DNA from: Parathalassolituus penaei
Lineage (GTDB): Bacteria; Pseudomonadota; Gammaproteobacteria; Pseudomonadales; Oceanobacteraceae
Assembly (NCBI RefSeq): GCF_026626885.1
Contig: NZ_JAPNOA010000016.1
Span: 186,001 to 250,000 of the forward strand
Direction: 5' to 3'
Length of the DNA: 64,000 nucleotides
The notes under the pieces were generated by a model. That model saw only the letters and a list, made by a program, of their open reading frames with translations, made no database searches and had not been told where the DNA came from. Shown one piece after another: positions 25,566 through 34,539 of this stretch (positions are counted from its first letter, which is position 1; each line of letters begins with the position of its first letter). Made by a program: the position numbers and the translations under genes.

Positions 25566-26984
25566 CTACTTGGCTTTTTTGCGAGGGATTCCCAAACGCT
25601 GGCGACGTTCCCACAGGCTTTTGCGTGAAATGCCCAGTTTGCGGGCCAGATCGGTCTCGGTCATCTTGCTTTCGTTTTCCAGCACAAAGTGCATGAAATA
25701 GTCGTCCAGTGACAGATCACCATGATCCGCAGCGGGCTCGCGTTCAACCGCAACGTTGTTGTTTTCAACGAGGTTTTCACGCATGGCCTGACTGATGTAA
25801 CGATCCGGAGACAAGTCGATCCCCAGCAGGTCGGCGCTGATCCGGTTGCCATCGGCAAGAATAACGGCGCGCTCAACCGCGTTTTCGAGTTCCCGCACGT
25901 TACCTGGCCACTGATACTGGCGAATTGCCTGCATGGCGGCGGCATCAAATTTCATGCTGGCCTGAGCCATTTTTTCGCAGCTGCGACGCAACATGAACTC
26001 AGCCAGTTCTAGAACGTCATCACCACGATCACGCAGGGCTGGCAGGCGCAGTTCCACAACGTTGAGGCGGTAATACAGGTCTTCACGGAATTCACCACGG
26101 CTGGCCATTTCGCGCAGGTTACGGTGGGTTGCCGCAATCAGGCGTACATCCACTTTCAGGCTTTGCACCGAACCAACCCGGCGGATTTCGCCTTCCTGCA
26201 ATACCCGCAGCAGACGTGCTTGTGCCTCCAGTGGCAGCTCACCAATTTCGTCGAGGAAGAGGGTGCCACCATCAGCGGCTTCAACCAGACCCTGACGTTG
26301 GGCGGCGGCACCGGTAAAAGCCCCTTTTTCGTGGCCGAACAGTTCGGATTCCAGCAGGGTTTCCGGAATAGCTGCGCAGTTAACCGAAATCAGCTGGGCG
26401 GACGCGCGACGGCTTTGCAGATGCAGGGCCTTGGCCACCAGTTCCTTACCGGTGCCGGATTCACCGTGAATCAGTACCGTGGCGTCGGTGGGGGCTACCT
26501 TGCTGATTTTCTTGTAGAGCGCCAGCATGGCATCACAGCTGCCGATAATGCCGTTATGGCCACTATTGATAACGGCTTCGTTAGTGTCGTCGTCATCGTT
26601 GCTTTCTGCTGTTGCAGAGCTGGTTGGCGCAGGCTCAGGTTTGCGAGCCAGAATGGTCTTGACGGCCTGAACCAGCTCTTCGTGATCAAATGGTTTGGCG
26701 ATGTACTCAACCGCACCGAGTTTCATGGCATCAACGGCGCTGCGCAGACTGGCGTAACTGGTCATCACCAGCACGGGTGTGCGCGAGGCCAGGGCGATCA
26801 GTTCGGTACCCTGACCACCCGGCAAACGCAGATCGGTGATGATCAGGTTAAAGCTGTCGAGATCCTGCTGGCGGGCAGCATCCAGGCTGTCCGCTTCGGT
26901 AATTTCGTAGCCGTGACGCTGTAACAGGCGACGAATCGACTGGCGAATGATGGCTTCATCTTCGACGACGAGGATACGACTCAT
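25566..26984 (-). CDS. cbrB: Sigma-54-dependent response regulator CbrB
   Basis: 472 residues. Receiver domain 1-115 with phospho-acceptor Asp51; AAA+ domain about 142-375 with Walker A GESGTGK (174-180), the sigma-54 contact loop GAFTGA (221-226) and Walker B TLFLDEIGE. The C-terminal Fis-type helix-turn-helix is near 440-470 (ETDLARKLGISRKSLWERRQR). CbrB activates crc RNA genes in response to carbon/nitrogen status; here four sigma-54 promoters with matching upstream half-sites follow directly. Its ATG overlaps the cbrA stop by four bases. Confidence 0.95.
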   Translation of the reverse strand: MSRILVVEDEAIIRQSIRRLLQRHGYEITEADSLDAARQQDLDSFNLIITDLRLPGGQGTELIALASRTPVLVMTSYASLRSAVDAMKLGAVEYIAKPFDHEELVQAVKTILARKPEPAPTSSATAESNDDDDTNEAVINSGHNGIIGSCDAMLALYKKISKVAPTDATVLIHGESGTGKELVAKALHLQSRRASAQLISVNCAAIPETLLESELFGHEKGAFTGAAAQRQGLVEAADGGTLFLDEIGELPLEAQARLLRVLQEGEIRRVGSVQSLKVDVRLIAATHRNLREMASRGEFREDLYYRLNVVELRLPALRDRGDDVLELAEFMLRRSCEKMAQASMKFDAAAMQAIRQYQWPGNVRELENAVERAVILADGNRISADLLGIDLSPDRYISQAMRENLVENNNVAVEREPAADHGDLSLDDYFMHFVLENESKMTETDLARKLGISRKSLWERRQRLGIPRKKAK

Positions 26985-29902
26985 AAACTGGATTCCGTCC
27001 TGTGTTCCGGAAGGTAACGTGGCAGGCTGACTCTAACACATGTACCACCGTTGTGATCAGCGGGGCTTTGTATCTTCACCTGACCATAGTGCTCTTCAAT
27101 AATGCTGTAAACCAGCGCAAGGCCAAGGCCGGTGCCTTTGCCAACTTCCTTGGTGGTGTAGAACGGCTCGAAAACCCGACCGAGAATTTCCGGTGGGATA
27201 CCGTGCCCTTCATCTGTTACCCGAATACACACCTGATGCTCATCCTGAATTGTATCAGCAACAATAGTGTCACCGGGCTGACTGGCATCACGGGCGTTAC
27301 CCAGAAGGTTGACGAATACCTGCACCAGACGCTGGGAATCCCCAAGTACCATGGCATCCGGGTCGCATTCGTTGATAAACAGAATGTCCTGACTGCGTTT
27401 GCTCAGACGCAACAACTGCATGGCGTCTTCAACACAGGTGTGGATGTTCACTTCTTCATGTTCGGTGGAATGGTTACCGGCATGGGCGAAGTTCATCAGT
27501 GATTGCAGGATTTTGCCGATGCGTTTGGTCTGATCGCGAATCTGATCGGCGATTTCCCGGGTGTCGGGATTTTCGGCTTCGTACTGCAGCGTCTGCGCCA
27601 GACAATCAATACCGGTTACCGGGTTGCCGATTTCGTGGGCAACACCCGCTGCCAGACGGCCGATCGATGCCAGGCGTTCGCTGTGCATCAGCTCGCGCTC
27701 CAGCAGCTGGGTATCGGTCTGGTCTTCCAGTAGTAACACAATGCCACCGGGTTGGCCGTTTGCCGACTGGATCAGGGATTTATGCAGGTTGTACCAGCGT
27801 GGGCGGCCTTCAATATCAATCCGCTTTTTGTACTCGTGAAGTGGCACGGCGTTGGTAAAGCTGCTCAGCAGTTTGCCCCATGGATCGGGCAGGCCAGCCA
27901 GCAGGGTGCCGGTAACACGATCCGCCGGAATGCGGGTGAGTTCTACCATGGCATGGTTCCAGAGCAGGATTTCGCCATCTTCTGCCAGCGAGCAGGCACC
28001 AATCGGTAACCGCTCCAGTGTCTGGCGGTGATAACGACGCAGGTGGTCAAGTTCGCCTGCCAGGCCGGACAGACGATCATGGAAGCCTTCAAGGCGTTGT
28101 TCGATCAGGAAGATATCCGAGGTCAGTTCGGCACCCTGCTGCAGTGGCAGGTAACGCTGGATAATGTCCTGGGCAACGGTCGGCCCCATCAGGTTGGCGA
28201 GGTTGGCTTCCAGACGCACACGCAGGCGGCGCAGCTCGTGTGGACGATCTTCGTAACCCGGCAAGCCGAGATCAGCGAGTGCCTGGGTGACTTCCCGTTC
28301 GGCCATAAAACGGCCAAGCGGACGGCTGAGGGCCAGAATGGCATCGTTGGAGTTTTCGGCCACCAGTGGGCGCATGCTCGGACGCTGTGCGGCGAGAATA
28401 CAAGCATCGGCGGCGGCATTTTCAGCCGGATGGGTAGTGCTGCGCAGACTTACCAGCACCAGTGTTCCGAAGTTGGCGATCAGGCTGCCAATCGCCGCGT
28501 ACTGCCAGTTGCCGGCATCGTAGATTAACCAGGTTGGCAGCCAGTCCTTGCCATGCCATAACAGGTCGGGCAGCAGGGCGCTGCTCCAGACGGTAAAGCC
28601 GGCGACCAGACCATAAATAAAGCCTTTGTGGTTGGCACCTTTCCAATACAGCAGGCCAAACACGCCTGGCATAAATTGCAGGGCGGCACCACAGGCGAGA
28701 ATCCCCAGCCGGTTCAGATCCAGACGATGGCCAATGTGCAGATAAAACAGGCAGGCGCTGCCAATAATTGCCACAACCAGCAGGCGGCGGCTCCATAGCA
28801 GCCAGCGATAAAAATCGGTAGCCGGACCAGGCTTGTGGTGAGGGAACAACACGTGATTCAGCAGCATGGTAGAGGAGGCCAGAGTCATCTGGATGCTCAC
28901 CCCTGTTGCCGCGGCGACACCACCCATAAACACCAGCAAGGCCAGCCAGGGCGATTTCATTTCCAGCGCTAGCCCCAGCGAAAAATATTCAGGCGGCACG
29001 TTTAATGTCATAAGTTTACCGGCCCAGATCAGTGGCGGCACCACCATACTGAGGATCAGCAGCAGTACTGGAAAGGCCCAGCTGGCCAGCCGTAATGAGC
29101 GGGCACTGACGTTTTCGGTAAAGGTAATGTGGAATGTGTGTGGCATGGCAATGGCGATGGCCAAGCACATCATAAACAGGGCGTAAGACGGTGTTGCCGG
29201 TGGCGAATAGGTGCGCGATGCAAAATAGGCGCTGACATGGCTGAGCCACTGATTACCATCAGGCAACTGTGGCAGCAGGTCAAATAGCAGGACACCGGCG
29301 GCAATCAGGACGGCAATCAGTTTGAACAGGGTTTCCAGCGCCAGTGCAAACACCAGACCTTCGTGGTTTTCCCGCGGGGTCATATGACGGGCGCCAAACA
29401 GGATCGACAGGATCATCAGGGTGACTGCAAAGCCCGGCACCAGCCACATATCCGACCACTCCGGGGCCAGCATATGCATGGTATTGGCGACGGCTTTCAT
29501 TTGCAGGGTCAGCAGCGGAATTACGACGCCAAGCATACAGATGGCAACCAGAACCCCGGCGCTGGCACTGCGATAACGGAATGACAGCAGGTCAGCCAGC
29601 GAGTTGAGCTGGTACATGCGGGTGATCGAAAGAATGGGCTTGAGCAAGAGCGGTGCCATCAGGAAAGCACCAGCAAGGCCCATAAAATAGGCGAGGTAAC
29701 CAAACCCATAGAGGTCAGCCAGTGCCACACTGCCGTAATACCCCCAGGCGCTGGCAAAAACGCCGAGCGACAGCAGGTAAATCACGGGTTGTTGTACCCA
29801 ACGACGTGGAACCCAGCCGCGCTCGACGGCGTAGGCACTGAAATACAGCAGCGAGAGGTATGCCAGCATGATCAGGCATAACAGGCTGAGGTTAAACGTC
29901 AT
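26981..29902 (-). CDS. cbrA: Sensor histidine kinase CbrA with sodium:solute symporter domain
   Basis: 973 residues from the ATG at 29902 (MTFNLSLLCLIMLAYLS). About 13 hydrophobic segments in residues 1-490 form an SSSF-type transporter domain. A linker and PAS domain follow (about 610-720, with LPIGACSLAEDGEILLWNH). The HisKA box is AAGVAHEIGNPVTGID and the HATPase domain carries GNARDA, DEGHGIP and GKGTGLGLALVYSI. The fusion of transporter and kinase defines CbrA, which transports histidine in Pseudomonas and signals to CbrB. The operon is cbrA-cbrB; gluQ lies 123 bp upstream. Confidence 0.95.
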   Translation of the reverse strand: MTFNLSLLCLIMLAYLSLLYFSAYAVERGWVPRRWVQQPVIYLLSLGVFASAWGYYGSVALADLYGFGYLAYFMGLAGAFLMAPLLLKPILSITRMYQLNSLADLLSFRYRSASAGVLVAICMLGVVIPLLTLQMKAVANTMHMLAPEWSDMWLVPGFAVTLMILSILFGARHMTPRENHEGLVFALALETLFKLIAVLIAAGVLLFDLLPQLPDGNQWLSHVSAYFASRTYSPPATPSYALFMMCLAIAIAMPHTFHITFTENVSARSLRLASWAFPVLLLILSMVVPPLIWAGKLMTLNVPPEYFSLGLALEMKSPWLALLVFMGGVAAATGVSIQMTLASSTMLLNHVLFPHHKPGPATDFYRWLLWSRRLLVVAIIGSACLFYLHIGHRLDLNRLGILACGAALQFMPGVFGLLYWKGANHKGFIYGLVAGFTVWSSALLPDLLWHGKDWLPTWLIYDAGNWQYAAIGSLIANFGTLVLVSLRSTTHPAENAAADACILAAQRPSMRPLVAENSNDAILALSRPLGRFMAEREVTQALADLGLPGYEDRPHELRRLRVRLEANLANLMGPTVAQDIIQRYLPLQQGAELTSDIFLIEQRLEGFHDRLSGLAGELDHLRRYHRQTLERLPIGACSLAEDGEILLWNHAMVELTRIPADRVTGTLLAGLPDPWGKLLSSFTNAVPLHEYKKRIDIEGRPRWYNLHKSLIQSANGQPGGIVLLLEDQTDTQLLERELMHSERLASIGRLAAGVAHEIGNPVTGIDCLAQTLQYEAENPDTREIADQIRDQTKRIGKILQSLMNFAHAGNHSTEHEEVNIHTCVEDAMQLLRLSKRSQDILFINECDPDAMVLGDSQRLVQVFVNLLGNARDASQPGDTIVADTIQDEHQVCIRVTDEGHGIPPEILGRVFEPFYTTKEVGKGTGLGLALVYSIIEEHYGQVKIQSPADHNGGTCVRVSLPRYLPEHRTESSL

Positions 29903-30025
29903 AATCCGGCATCCACAAGCGTCGGCAAAGGCCCATGGCCCCGCCACAAAATGCCGACAGACTACCACAAACTCTGAACGCAGGTTGAGAATGTCGATTG
30001 TTCGACCACGCGCCCGGCGCGGTCG

Positions 30026-30943
30026 TCAGGCAGGCTGGCGGAAGTGGTCCGGTGCTGGCATCTGCTGCTGGCCAGCCAGCTGTTGTGGCTGCCAGTTGGG
30101 GATCGCCCAGCTCAGCAGTTCAGCTGGACTGGCGCCGCGCAGTGCAGCGGGCGGTTGTTGTTGCAGCCATTGCAGCGCCAGCCAGAGATTATCGGCACTG
30201 GCCGCCGGATTCAGTGGCAGGGCTAGGTTCTGTTTGCTGAGTTTCTGACCGTTGCGTTCGACCGCTACCGGAATGTGACTCCAGACCGGGATGCGGGCGC
30301 CAAGGGCGCGGTACAAGACCTGCTGGCGCGGGGTTGAATCAATCAGGTCGATGCCACGCATCACATGGGTCATGCCCTGATCAATATCGTCACAGACCAC
30401 GGCCAGCTGGTACGACCACAAGTGATCACGACGGCGGATCACAAAATCACCGATTTCCTGATCCAGACTGAAATGCTGCAGACCTTGCAGCTGGTCCTGG
30501 AATGACTCGATGCCCGATCCGACCAGAAAGCGCCAGGCGCATTCACCACCCGGATAAGCACAACGCCCCAGATGCAAACCGCTTCCCAGTTGTTTACGGG
30601 AGCAGCTGCACGGAAATGCCAGTCCTCGCTCGGTCAGGCTGTGCAGACAAGCTTCATAAGCCTCACCACGCTGGCTCTGGTAACGAATGTCACCATCCCA
30701 ATACAGGGCACAGCTTTCCAGCGTTTGCAGAATATGGGGAACGGCGTTTGGATCTTCGCGCGGCGGATCGAGGTCTTCGATGCGCAGTAACCAGCGGCCC
30801 TGATGGGAACGGGCGTCGAGATAACTGGCAACGGCGGCCAGCAAGGAACCAAAATGCAGCGGTCCGGTAGGGGATGGCGCAAAACGGCCGGTATAGGCGG
30901 ATTCAGAAACGGAAGACGTTGATACGAGAGAGTCGGGGAGCAT
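30026..30943 (-). CDS. gluQ: Glutamyl-Q tRNA(Asp) synthetase
   Basis: 305 residues, a truncated GluRS lacking the anticodon-binding half. HIGH-like motif APSPTGPLHFGSLLAA, zinc-binding CSCSRKQL with later Cys, and KLSKQN. It attaches glutamate to queuosine in the anticodon of tRNA(Asp). It is downstream of dksA (53-bp gap with a hairpin), the usual dksA-gluQ pairing. Confidence 0.95.
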   Translation of the reverse strand: MLPDSLVSTSSVSESAYTGRFAPSPTGPLHFGSLLAAVASYLDARSHQGRWLLRIEDLDPPREDPNAVPHILQTLESCALYWDGDIRYQSQRGEAYEACLHSLTERGLAFPCSCSRKQLGSGLHLGRCAYPGGECAWRFLVGSGIESFQDQLQGLQHFSLDQEIGDFVIRRRDHLWSYQLAVVCDDIDQGMTHVMRGIDLIDSTPRQQVLYRALGARIPVWSHIPVAVERNGQKLSKQNLALPLNPAASADNLWLALQWLQQQPPAALRGASPAELLSWAIPNWQPQQLAGQQQMPAPDHFRQPA

Positions 30944-30968
30944 GACGGGCTCCGAGGCAGGTAGCAGG

Positions 30969-30988
30969 TGCGGGGGCGAACCCCCGCA
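30969..30988 (-). other. Hairpin between dksA and gluQ
   Basis: TGCGGGGG / CCCCCGCA, 8-bp stem with a 4-nt loop (TTCG read on the minus strand) and no T-run. In the dksA-gluQ operons of enterobacteria a terminator in this gap limits gluQ read-through; this hairpin may attenuate or stabilise rather than terminate fully. Confidence 0.5.
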
Positions 30989-30996
30989 ATCCGGGA

Positions 30997-31431
30997 TTAA
31001 ACGCCCAGCTGCTTTTCCTTGATTTCAGCAAGGGTCTTGCAGTCGATACACAGGTCGGCGGTAGGACGGGCTTCCAGACGACGGATGCCGATTTCCACAC
31101 CACAGGCTTCGCAGTAACCGTAGTCGCCCTTATCGATCAGGTCGATGGTCTTTTCAATCTTCTTGATCAGCTTGCGCTCGCGGTCGCGAGTACGCAGCTC
31201 AAGGTTGAACTCTTCTTCCTGGCTGGCACGGTCATTTGGGTCAGCGTAGTTGTTGAGTTCGGTTTGCATGTGTTCCTTGGTGCGATCAACTTCTTCCATC
31301 AGCTCCTGCTTCCAGCTGCGCAGGATGTTGGCGAAGTGCTCCAGCTGAGCATCGCTCATATACTCTTCACCGTCTTTGATCTCGTAAGGAGTAAAGTCGG
31401 TCAGGGCAAATTCTTTCTTATCTTGCGGCAT
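30997..31431 (-). CDS. dksA: RNA polymerase-binding transcription factor DksA
   Basis: 144 residues. A long coiled coil (about 30-105) has acidic residues at its tip (NDRASQEEEFNLELRTRDRE), and the C4 zinc finger reads CEACGVEIGIRR...LCIDC. It binds the secondary channel of RNA polymerase and, with ppGpp, adjusts stable-RNA and biosynthetic promoters. It is divergent from the aminotransferase gene. Confidence 0.97.
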   Translation of the reverse strand: MPQDKKEFALTDFTPYEIKDGEEYMSDAQLEHFANILRSWKQELMEEVDRTKEHMQTELNNYADPNDRASQEEEFNLELRTRDRERKLIKKIEKTIDLIDKGDYGYCEACGVEIGIRRLEARPTADLCIDCKTLAEIKEKQLGV

Positions 31432-31609
31432 GGTGGTACTGCCTCACCTGTTAACGGATTCAATCAACCGAACACGGCCAAAATTGGCCCCCAAAAAATA
31501 ATAAGGCCGGGAAACTATCAGATAACAGCGAGTGCGCCAACTGTTTCCTTTGGTTCCTCTTCCGCTCATCTGTCAGAATACCGTTTTTGTCAAAAACCGG
31601 ACATTTTCG

Positions 31610-32791
31610 ATGAATCCAGTTGCTCCCAAACAGAATGAATGCACGGAACGTGCCCATGATATCCAGCCTTTTCACGTAATGGCGTTGCTGGCTGAAGCCC
31701 GCCGTTTGCAGGAGGCTGGGCGCGACATTATTCATCTGGCGGTAGGCGAACCGGACTTCCCGACACCGGAGCCAATGGTAGAAGCGGCGGTAAAAGCCCT
31801 GCGTGCAGGCCAGACCGGTTACACCCCGGCGTTGGGCATGACGGCACTGCGTGAAAAGATCGCAGCTTATTATCAGCAACGCTTTGGGGTCACCATTCCC
31901 GCTGGTCGGATTCTGGTAACGCCCGGTGCTTCCGGTGCCCTGTTACTGCTGGCAGCATCCCGTATTGAAGTGGGGCAAACCCTGATGCTGGCTGATCCGG
32001 GCTATCCGTGTAATCGCCAGTTCGCACGGGTTTTCGAAGGTCGTGGCCAGTTGATTCCGAGTGGTCCGGAAACGGCTTTCCAGCTGACTCCACAGATGGT
32101 GCGAGAGCACTGGAATGCCAACACCCGCGCGGCTCTGGTGGCCAGCCCGGCCAACCCGACCGGTACGGTGTTGTCGCCACAACAGCTGGTGGATCTGGCC
32201 GCGGCTGTGCGTGAACAACAGGGTGAGTTGTGGGTCGACGAGATTTATCAGGGCCTTAACTTTACCGGTGAGGCCCATACCGTGTTGTCGGTGGTCGATG
32301 ATGCTGCGGTCATTAACAGCTTTTCGAAATACTTCGGTATGACCGGCTGGCGTCTGGGCTGGACGGTGGTGCCGGAGTGCTGGGTAGAACGTATGGATGT
32401 GCTGGCCCAGAACCTGTTTCTGGCGCCACCAACACCGGCCCAACATGCGGCGATGGTGGCATTTGAGCCGGACACTCTGGCCATTCTGGAGCAACGCAGG
32501 GAGATCCTGCGTGCACGTCGCCAGTGGTTGCTGAAAGCATTGCCGGAGCTGGGCTTTGGTATTCCGGTGGAGCCAGATGGTGCCTTTTATATTTATGCCG
32601 ATGCCAGCCGGTTTACCGATAACAGCCTGGAGTTTTGCCGTCGTTGTCTGCAAGAGGCGGGGGTTGCGATTACACCGGGTGTTGATTTTGGTGTGTTTGA
32701 AGCCAATACCCACATTCGTATTGCCTACAGTGCTGAACTGCCACGTCTGCAGGAAGCCGTTGATCGTCTGGCGGCCTGGCTGCCGAAATGA
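31610..32791 (+). CDS. PLP-dependent class I/II aminotransferase
   Basis: 393 residues from the ATG at 31610 (MNPVAPKQNE); the frame is open further upstream but lacks a ribosome site. Aspartate aminotransferase fold: VGEPDFPTP near the N-terminus, ASPANPTGTVLSP, the PLP lysine in NSFSKYFGMTGWRLGW and the substrate Arg in HIRIAYS. The amino-acid substrate cannot be assigned. Overlap of four bases with sfsA shows co-transcription. P. aeruginosa also has an aminotransferase gene beside dksA. Confidence 0.9.
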   Translation: MNPVAPKQNECTERAHDIQPFHVMALLAEARRLQEAGRDIIHLAVGEPDFPTPEPMVEAAVKALRAGQTGYTPALGMTALREKIAAYYQQRFGVTIPAGRILVTPGASGALLLLAASRIEVGQTLMLADPGYPCNRQFARVFEGRGQLIPSGPETAFQLTPQMVREHWNANTRAALVASPANPTGTVLSPQQLVDLAAAVREQQGELWVDEIYQGLNFTGEAHTVLSVVDDAAVINSFSKYFGMTGWRLGWTVVPECWVERMDVLAQNLFLAPPTPAQHAAMVAFEPDTLAILEQRREILRARRQWLLKALPELGFGIPVEPDGAFYIYADASRFTDNSLEFCRRCLQEAGVAITPGVDFGVFEANTHIRIAYSAELPRLQEAVDRLAAWLPK

Positions 32792-33528
32792 GGTATCCGC
32801 AGCGCCTGCAGCCCGCGATCCTGTTACGCCGGTATAAACGCTTTCTGGCGGATGTTCGTCTGGACTCGGGTGAGGAAATCACCGTGCACTGTGCCAATAC
32901 CGGTGCCATGACTCATTGTGCGGAGCCAGGCAGCCGGGTGTGGTTGCTGGACAGCCAGAATTCGGCGCGCAAGTACCGGTTCAGCTGGGAATGGACCACC
33001 ATCGCTGGGCGTTGGCGTGCCTGTATCAATACCGCGCGTGCCAACCAGCTGGTGGCAGAAGCACTGGAAAACCGCTGCCTGCCAGCGCTGGATCAGTGGC
33101 AAGAGTTACAGCGTGAGCCGCGCGTTGAAGACGGCCGTCTGGATTTCTGCCTGCATGAGGCCGATGGCCGCAAGGTCTGGGTTGAGGTCAAAAGTGTCAC
33201 GCTGGTGCGTGCAGCCAGTCTGGCGACGGATGGCGCGCCGGTGGTTTGTTTTCCGGATGCTGTGACCAGTCGCGGACGCAAACATCTGCAGCGTTTGCAG
33301 GCGTTGGTCGCCGCTGGTGATCGTGCGGTGCTGCTGTTTTGTGTGGCGGTTGATGATGTTGGTGCGGTCGAGGCCGCTGCGGATATTGATCCTGACTATG
33401 CGGACGCTCTGCAGGAGGCTGTGGCGGCTGGCGTTGAAGTGATCTGCGCGCGCGTGCGTTTTACTTCTGACGCCAGTGGCGACCATATGTGGCTGGAGGC
33501 CACCCAGGGGTTATTCCGGCAGCCTTGA
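32788..33528 (+). CDS. sfsA: Sugar fermentation stimulation protein SfsA
   Basis: 246 residues. SfsA family: N-terminal OB-like part (YKRFLADVRLDSGEEITVHCANTGAM), then a nuclease-like fold with RLDFCL and VEVKSVTL. The family is nucleic-acid binding and linked to maltose metabolism in E. coli; its true function is unclear. The ATG overlaps the aminotransferase stop. It converges with the Rieske gene, 11 bp apart. Confidence 0.94.
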   Translation: MRYPQRLQPAILLRRYKRFLADVRLDSGEEITVHCANTGAMTHCAEPGSRVWLLDSQNSARKYRFSWEWTTIAGRWRACINTARANQLVAEALENRCLPALDQWQELQREPRVEDGRLDFCLHEADGRKVWVEVKSVTLVRAASLATDGAPVVCFPDAVTSRGRKHLQRLQALVAAGDRAVLLFCVAVDDVGAVEAAADIDPDYADALQEAVAAGVEVICARVRFTSDASGDHMWLEATQGLFRQP

Positions 33529-33539
33529 ATGGGGGGCGC

Positions 33540-33887
33540 TTATCCGCCTGCCAGAATCCCGATCACGCCATCACGGATTTCAACCGCAACGGCCTTGAGT
33601 GAGCGTCCACTGCAAGGCCCGGAAATACAGTAACCATCATGAATGGTGAAGAGGGCGGCGTGAGTTGAACACTGGATAAAGTATCCATCGGCATCCAGAA
33701 ACTGATCCGGTTGCCACTCCAGCCGGATTCCCAGGTGTGGGCAGCTGTTGTGATACGCCACTACCTTGCCTTCCTTGTGAACCAGCACCAGTTCCAGTTT
33801 TTTGTCGTTGATCTCCAGATCAAAACCCTTGCTGCTGTCGGCAGGTAACTCCGTCAGTGGGAAAAGGGCAATCCAGTGGTCGGTCAT
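33540..33887 (-). CDS. Rieske [2Fe-2S] ferredoxin-like protein
   Basis: 115 residues. Cluster ligands are visible as Cys-Pro-His (NSCPHLGI) and Cys-x2-His (QCSTHAALF). It is a stand-alone Rieske domain, soluble, of the type that serves as an electron carrier to oxygenases or as an accessory ferredoxin; no oxygenase partner lies nearby. The iron-responsive RNA candidate ends just upstream on the same strand. Confidence 0.9.
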   Translation of the reverse strand: MTDHWIALFPLTELPADSSKGFDLEINDKKLELVLVHKEGKVVAYHNSCPHLGIRLEWQPDQFLDADGYFIQCSTHAALFTIHDGYCISGPCSGRSLKAVAVEIRDGVIGILAGG

Positions 33888-33945
33888 CGAGGGGAACTCC
33901 GCAAATTCAATTGCAGCAGCATACCGTCAGAGGTAACAGCCCGGC

Positions 33946-34056
33946 AAAAAAAAGCCGCTCAATGAGCGGCGAAGCAACCGTGACTAGCTTGATGAGAGAG
34001 ATCACGACACGGCTTTCGCCGGGTAATGAACACCGGGGCTATCGCTAGCGCCGATG
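33946..34056 (-). ncRNA. Probable Fur-controlled small RNA (PrrF/RyhB-like)
   Basis: The promoter entry below predicts a 5' end near 34056. The terminator GCCGCTC-ATT-GAGCGGC followed by eight T on the minus strand (33946-33970) gives a transcript of about 110 nt, the size of PrrF. Minus-strand sequence includes GATCTCTCTCATCAAGCTAG then TCACGG, which looks to me like the conserved pairing region of PrrF, though I could not align it. No open frame fits the interval. Fur boxes over the promoter imply expression when iron is scarce. The 5' end and family are inferred. Confidence 0.72.
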
Positions 34057-34062
34057 AAGTAA

Positions 34063-34109
34063 ATAATAGTGCTTCTCATTTGCTTCTGTCAATAATGATT
34101 CTCATTTAA
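34063..34109 (-). promoter_or_regulatory. Sigma-70 promoter overlapped by two Fur-box-like sites
   Basis: Minus strand: -35 TTGACA (34092-34087), 18-bp spacer, -10 TATTAT (34068-34063). Two 19-bp sites resemble GATAATGATAATCATTATC: 34091-34109 (13 of 19, adjoining the -35) and 34065-34083 (12 of 19, over the spacer and -10), 26 bp apart. Binding at either would block RNA polymerase. Confidence 0.75.
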
Positions 34110-34138
34110 ATTTGAGTGTCTGGCCTGACTTGATGCAT

Positions 34139-34489
34139 TTACTCAGATCGGCTGTGGCGCAGGCGCGTCCCCAGTTCGACCGACATCCGAATCTCGTCGG
34201 CGCTGAGTTCCGCCGGAAAATAGCAGCCGCTGATACGGGCGTTGGCAAGGCTTACACCATCCAGGTTGCAGCCACGAAAGTCGATGCCGCGCAGATCGGC
34301 TCCCCGCAAGTAACAGTCCCGAATGTCCATGCCACTCAGCAGCAGCCCACGCAGGTCGAGGCCACGTAAATCCATACCGCGCAGGTCGCACGTTTGTCCC
34401 GCCTTGATGGCCTGGTTAAACCCCGCAACATCATCATTGCGCAGTTTCTGATACAGCGGATCCTGGCTGATGGCCGGAGAAGTGGTCAT
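34139..34489 (-). CDS. Pentapeptide-repeat protein
   Basis: 116 residues. From about residue 34 to 90 the sequence cycles as A/C-D/x-L/F-R-G (CDLRGMDLRGLDLRG..., ADLRGIDFRGCNLDG), the signature of a right-handed quadrilateral beta-helix of about 11 repeats. N- and C-terminal caps are helical. Such small proteins have varied or unknown roles; nothing here points to gyrase protection. It is divergent from polB and upstream of the Fur-controlled RNA. Confidence 0.85.
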   Translation of the reverse strand: MTTSPAISQDPLYQKLRNDDVAGFNQAIKAGQTCDLRGMDLRGLDLRGLLLSGMDIRDCYLRGADLRGIDFRGCNLDGVSLANARISGCYFPAELSADEIRMSVELGTRLRHSRSE

Positions 34490-34539
34490 GCGATACCTCT
34501 TTCTTTAGAGTGAGCCCAACTGAGTATAGATGACACTTC

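Noticed and set aside
34490-34539. LexA box upstream of polB, expected from E. coli
   Set aside because: No CTGT-N8-ACAG sequence is present in the short upstream region.
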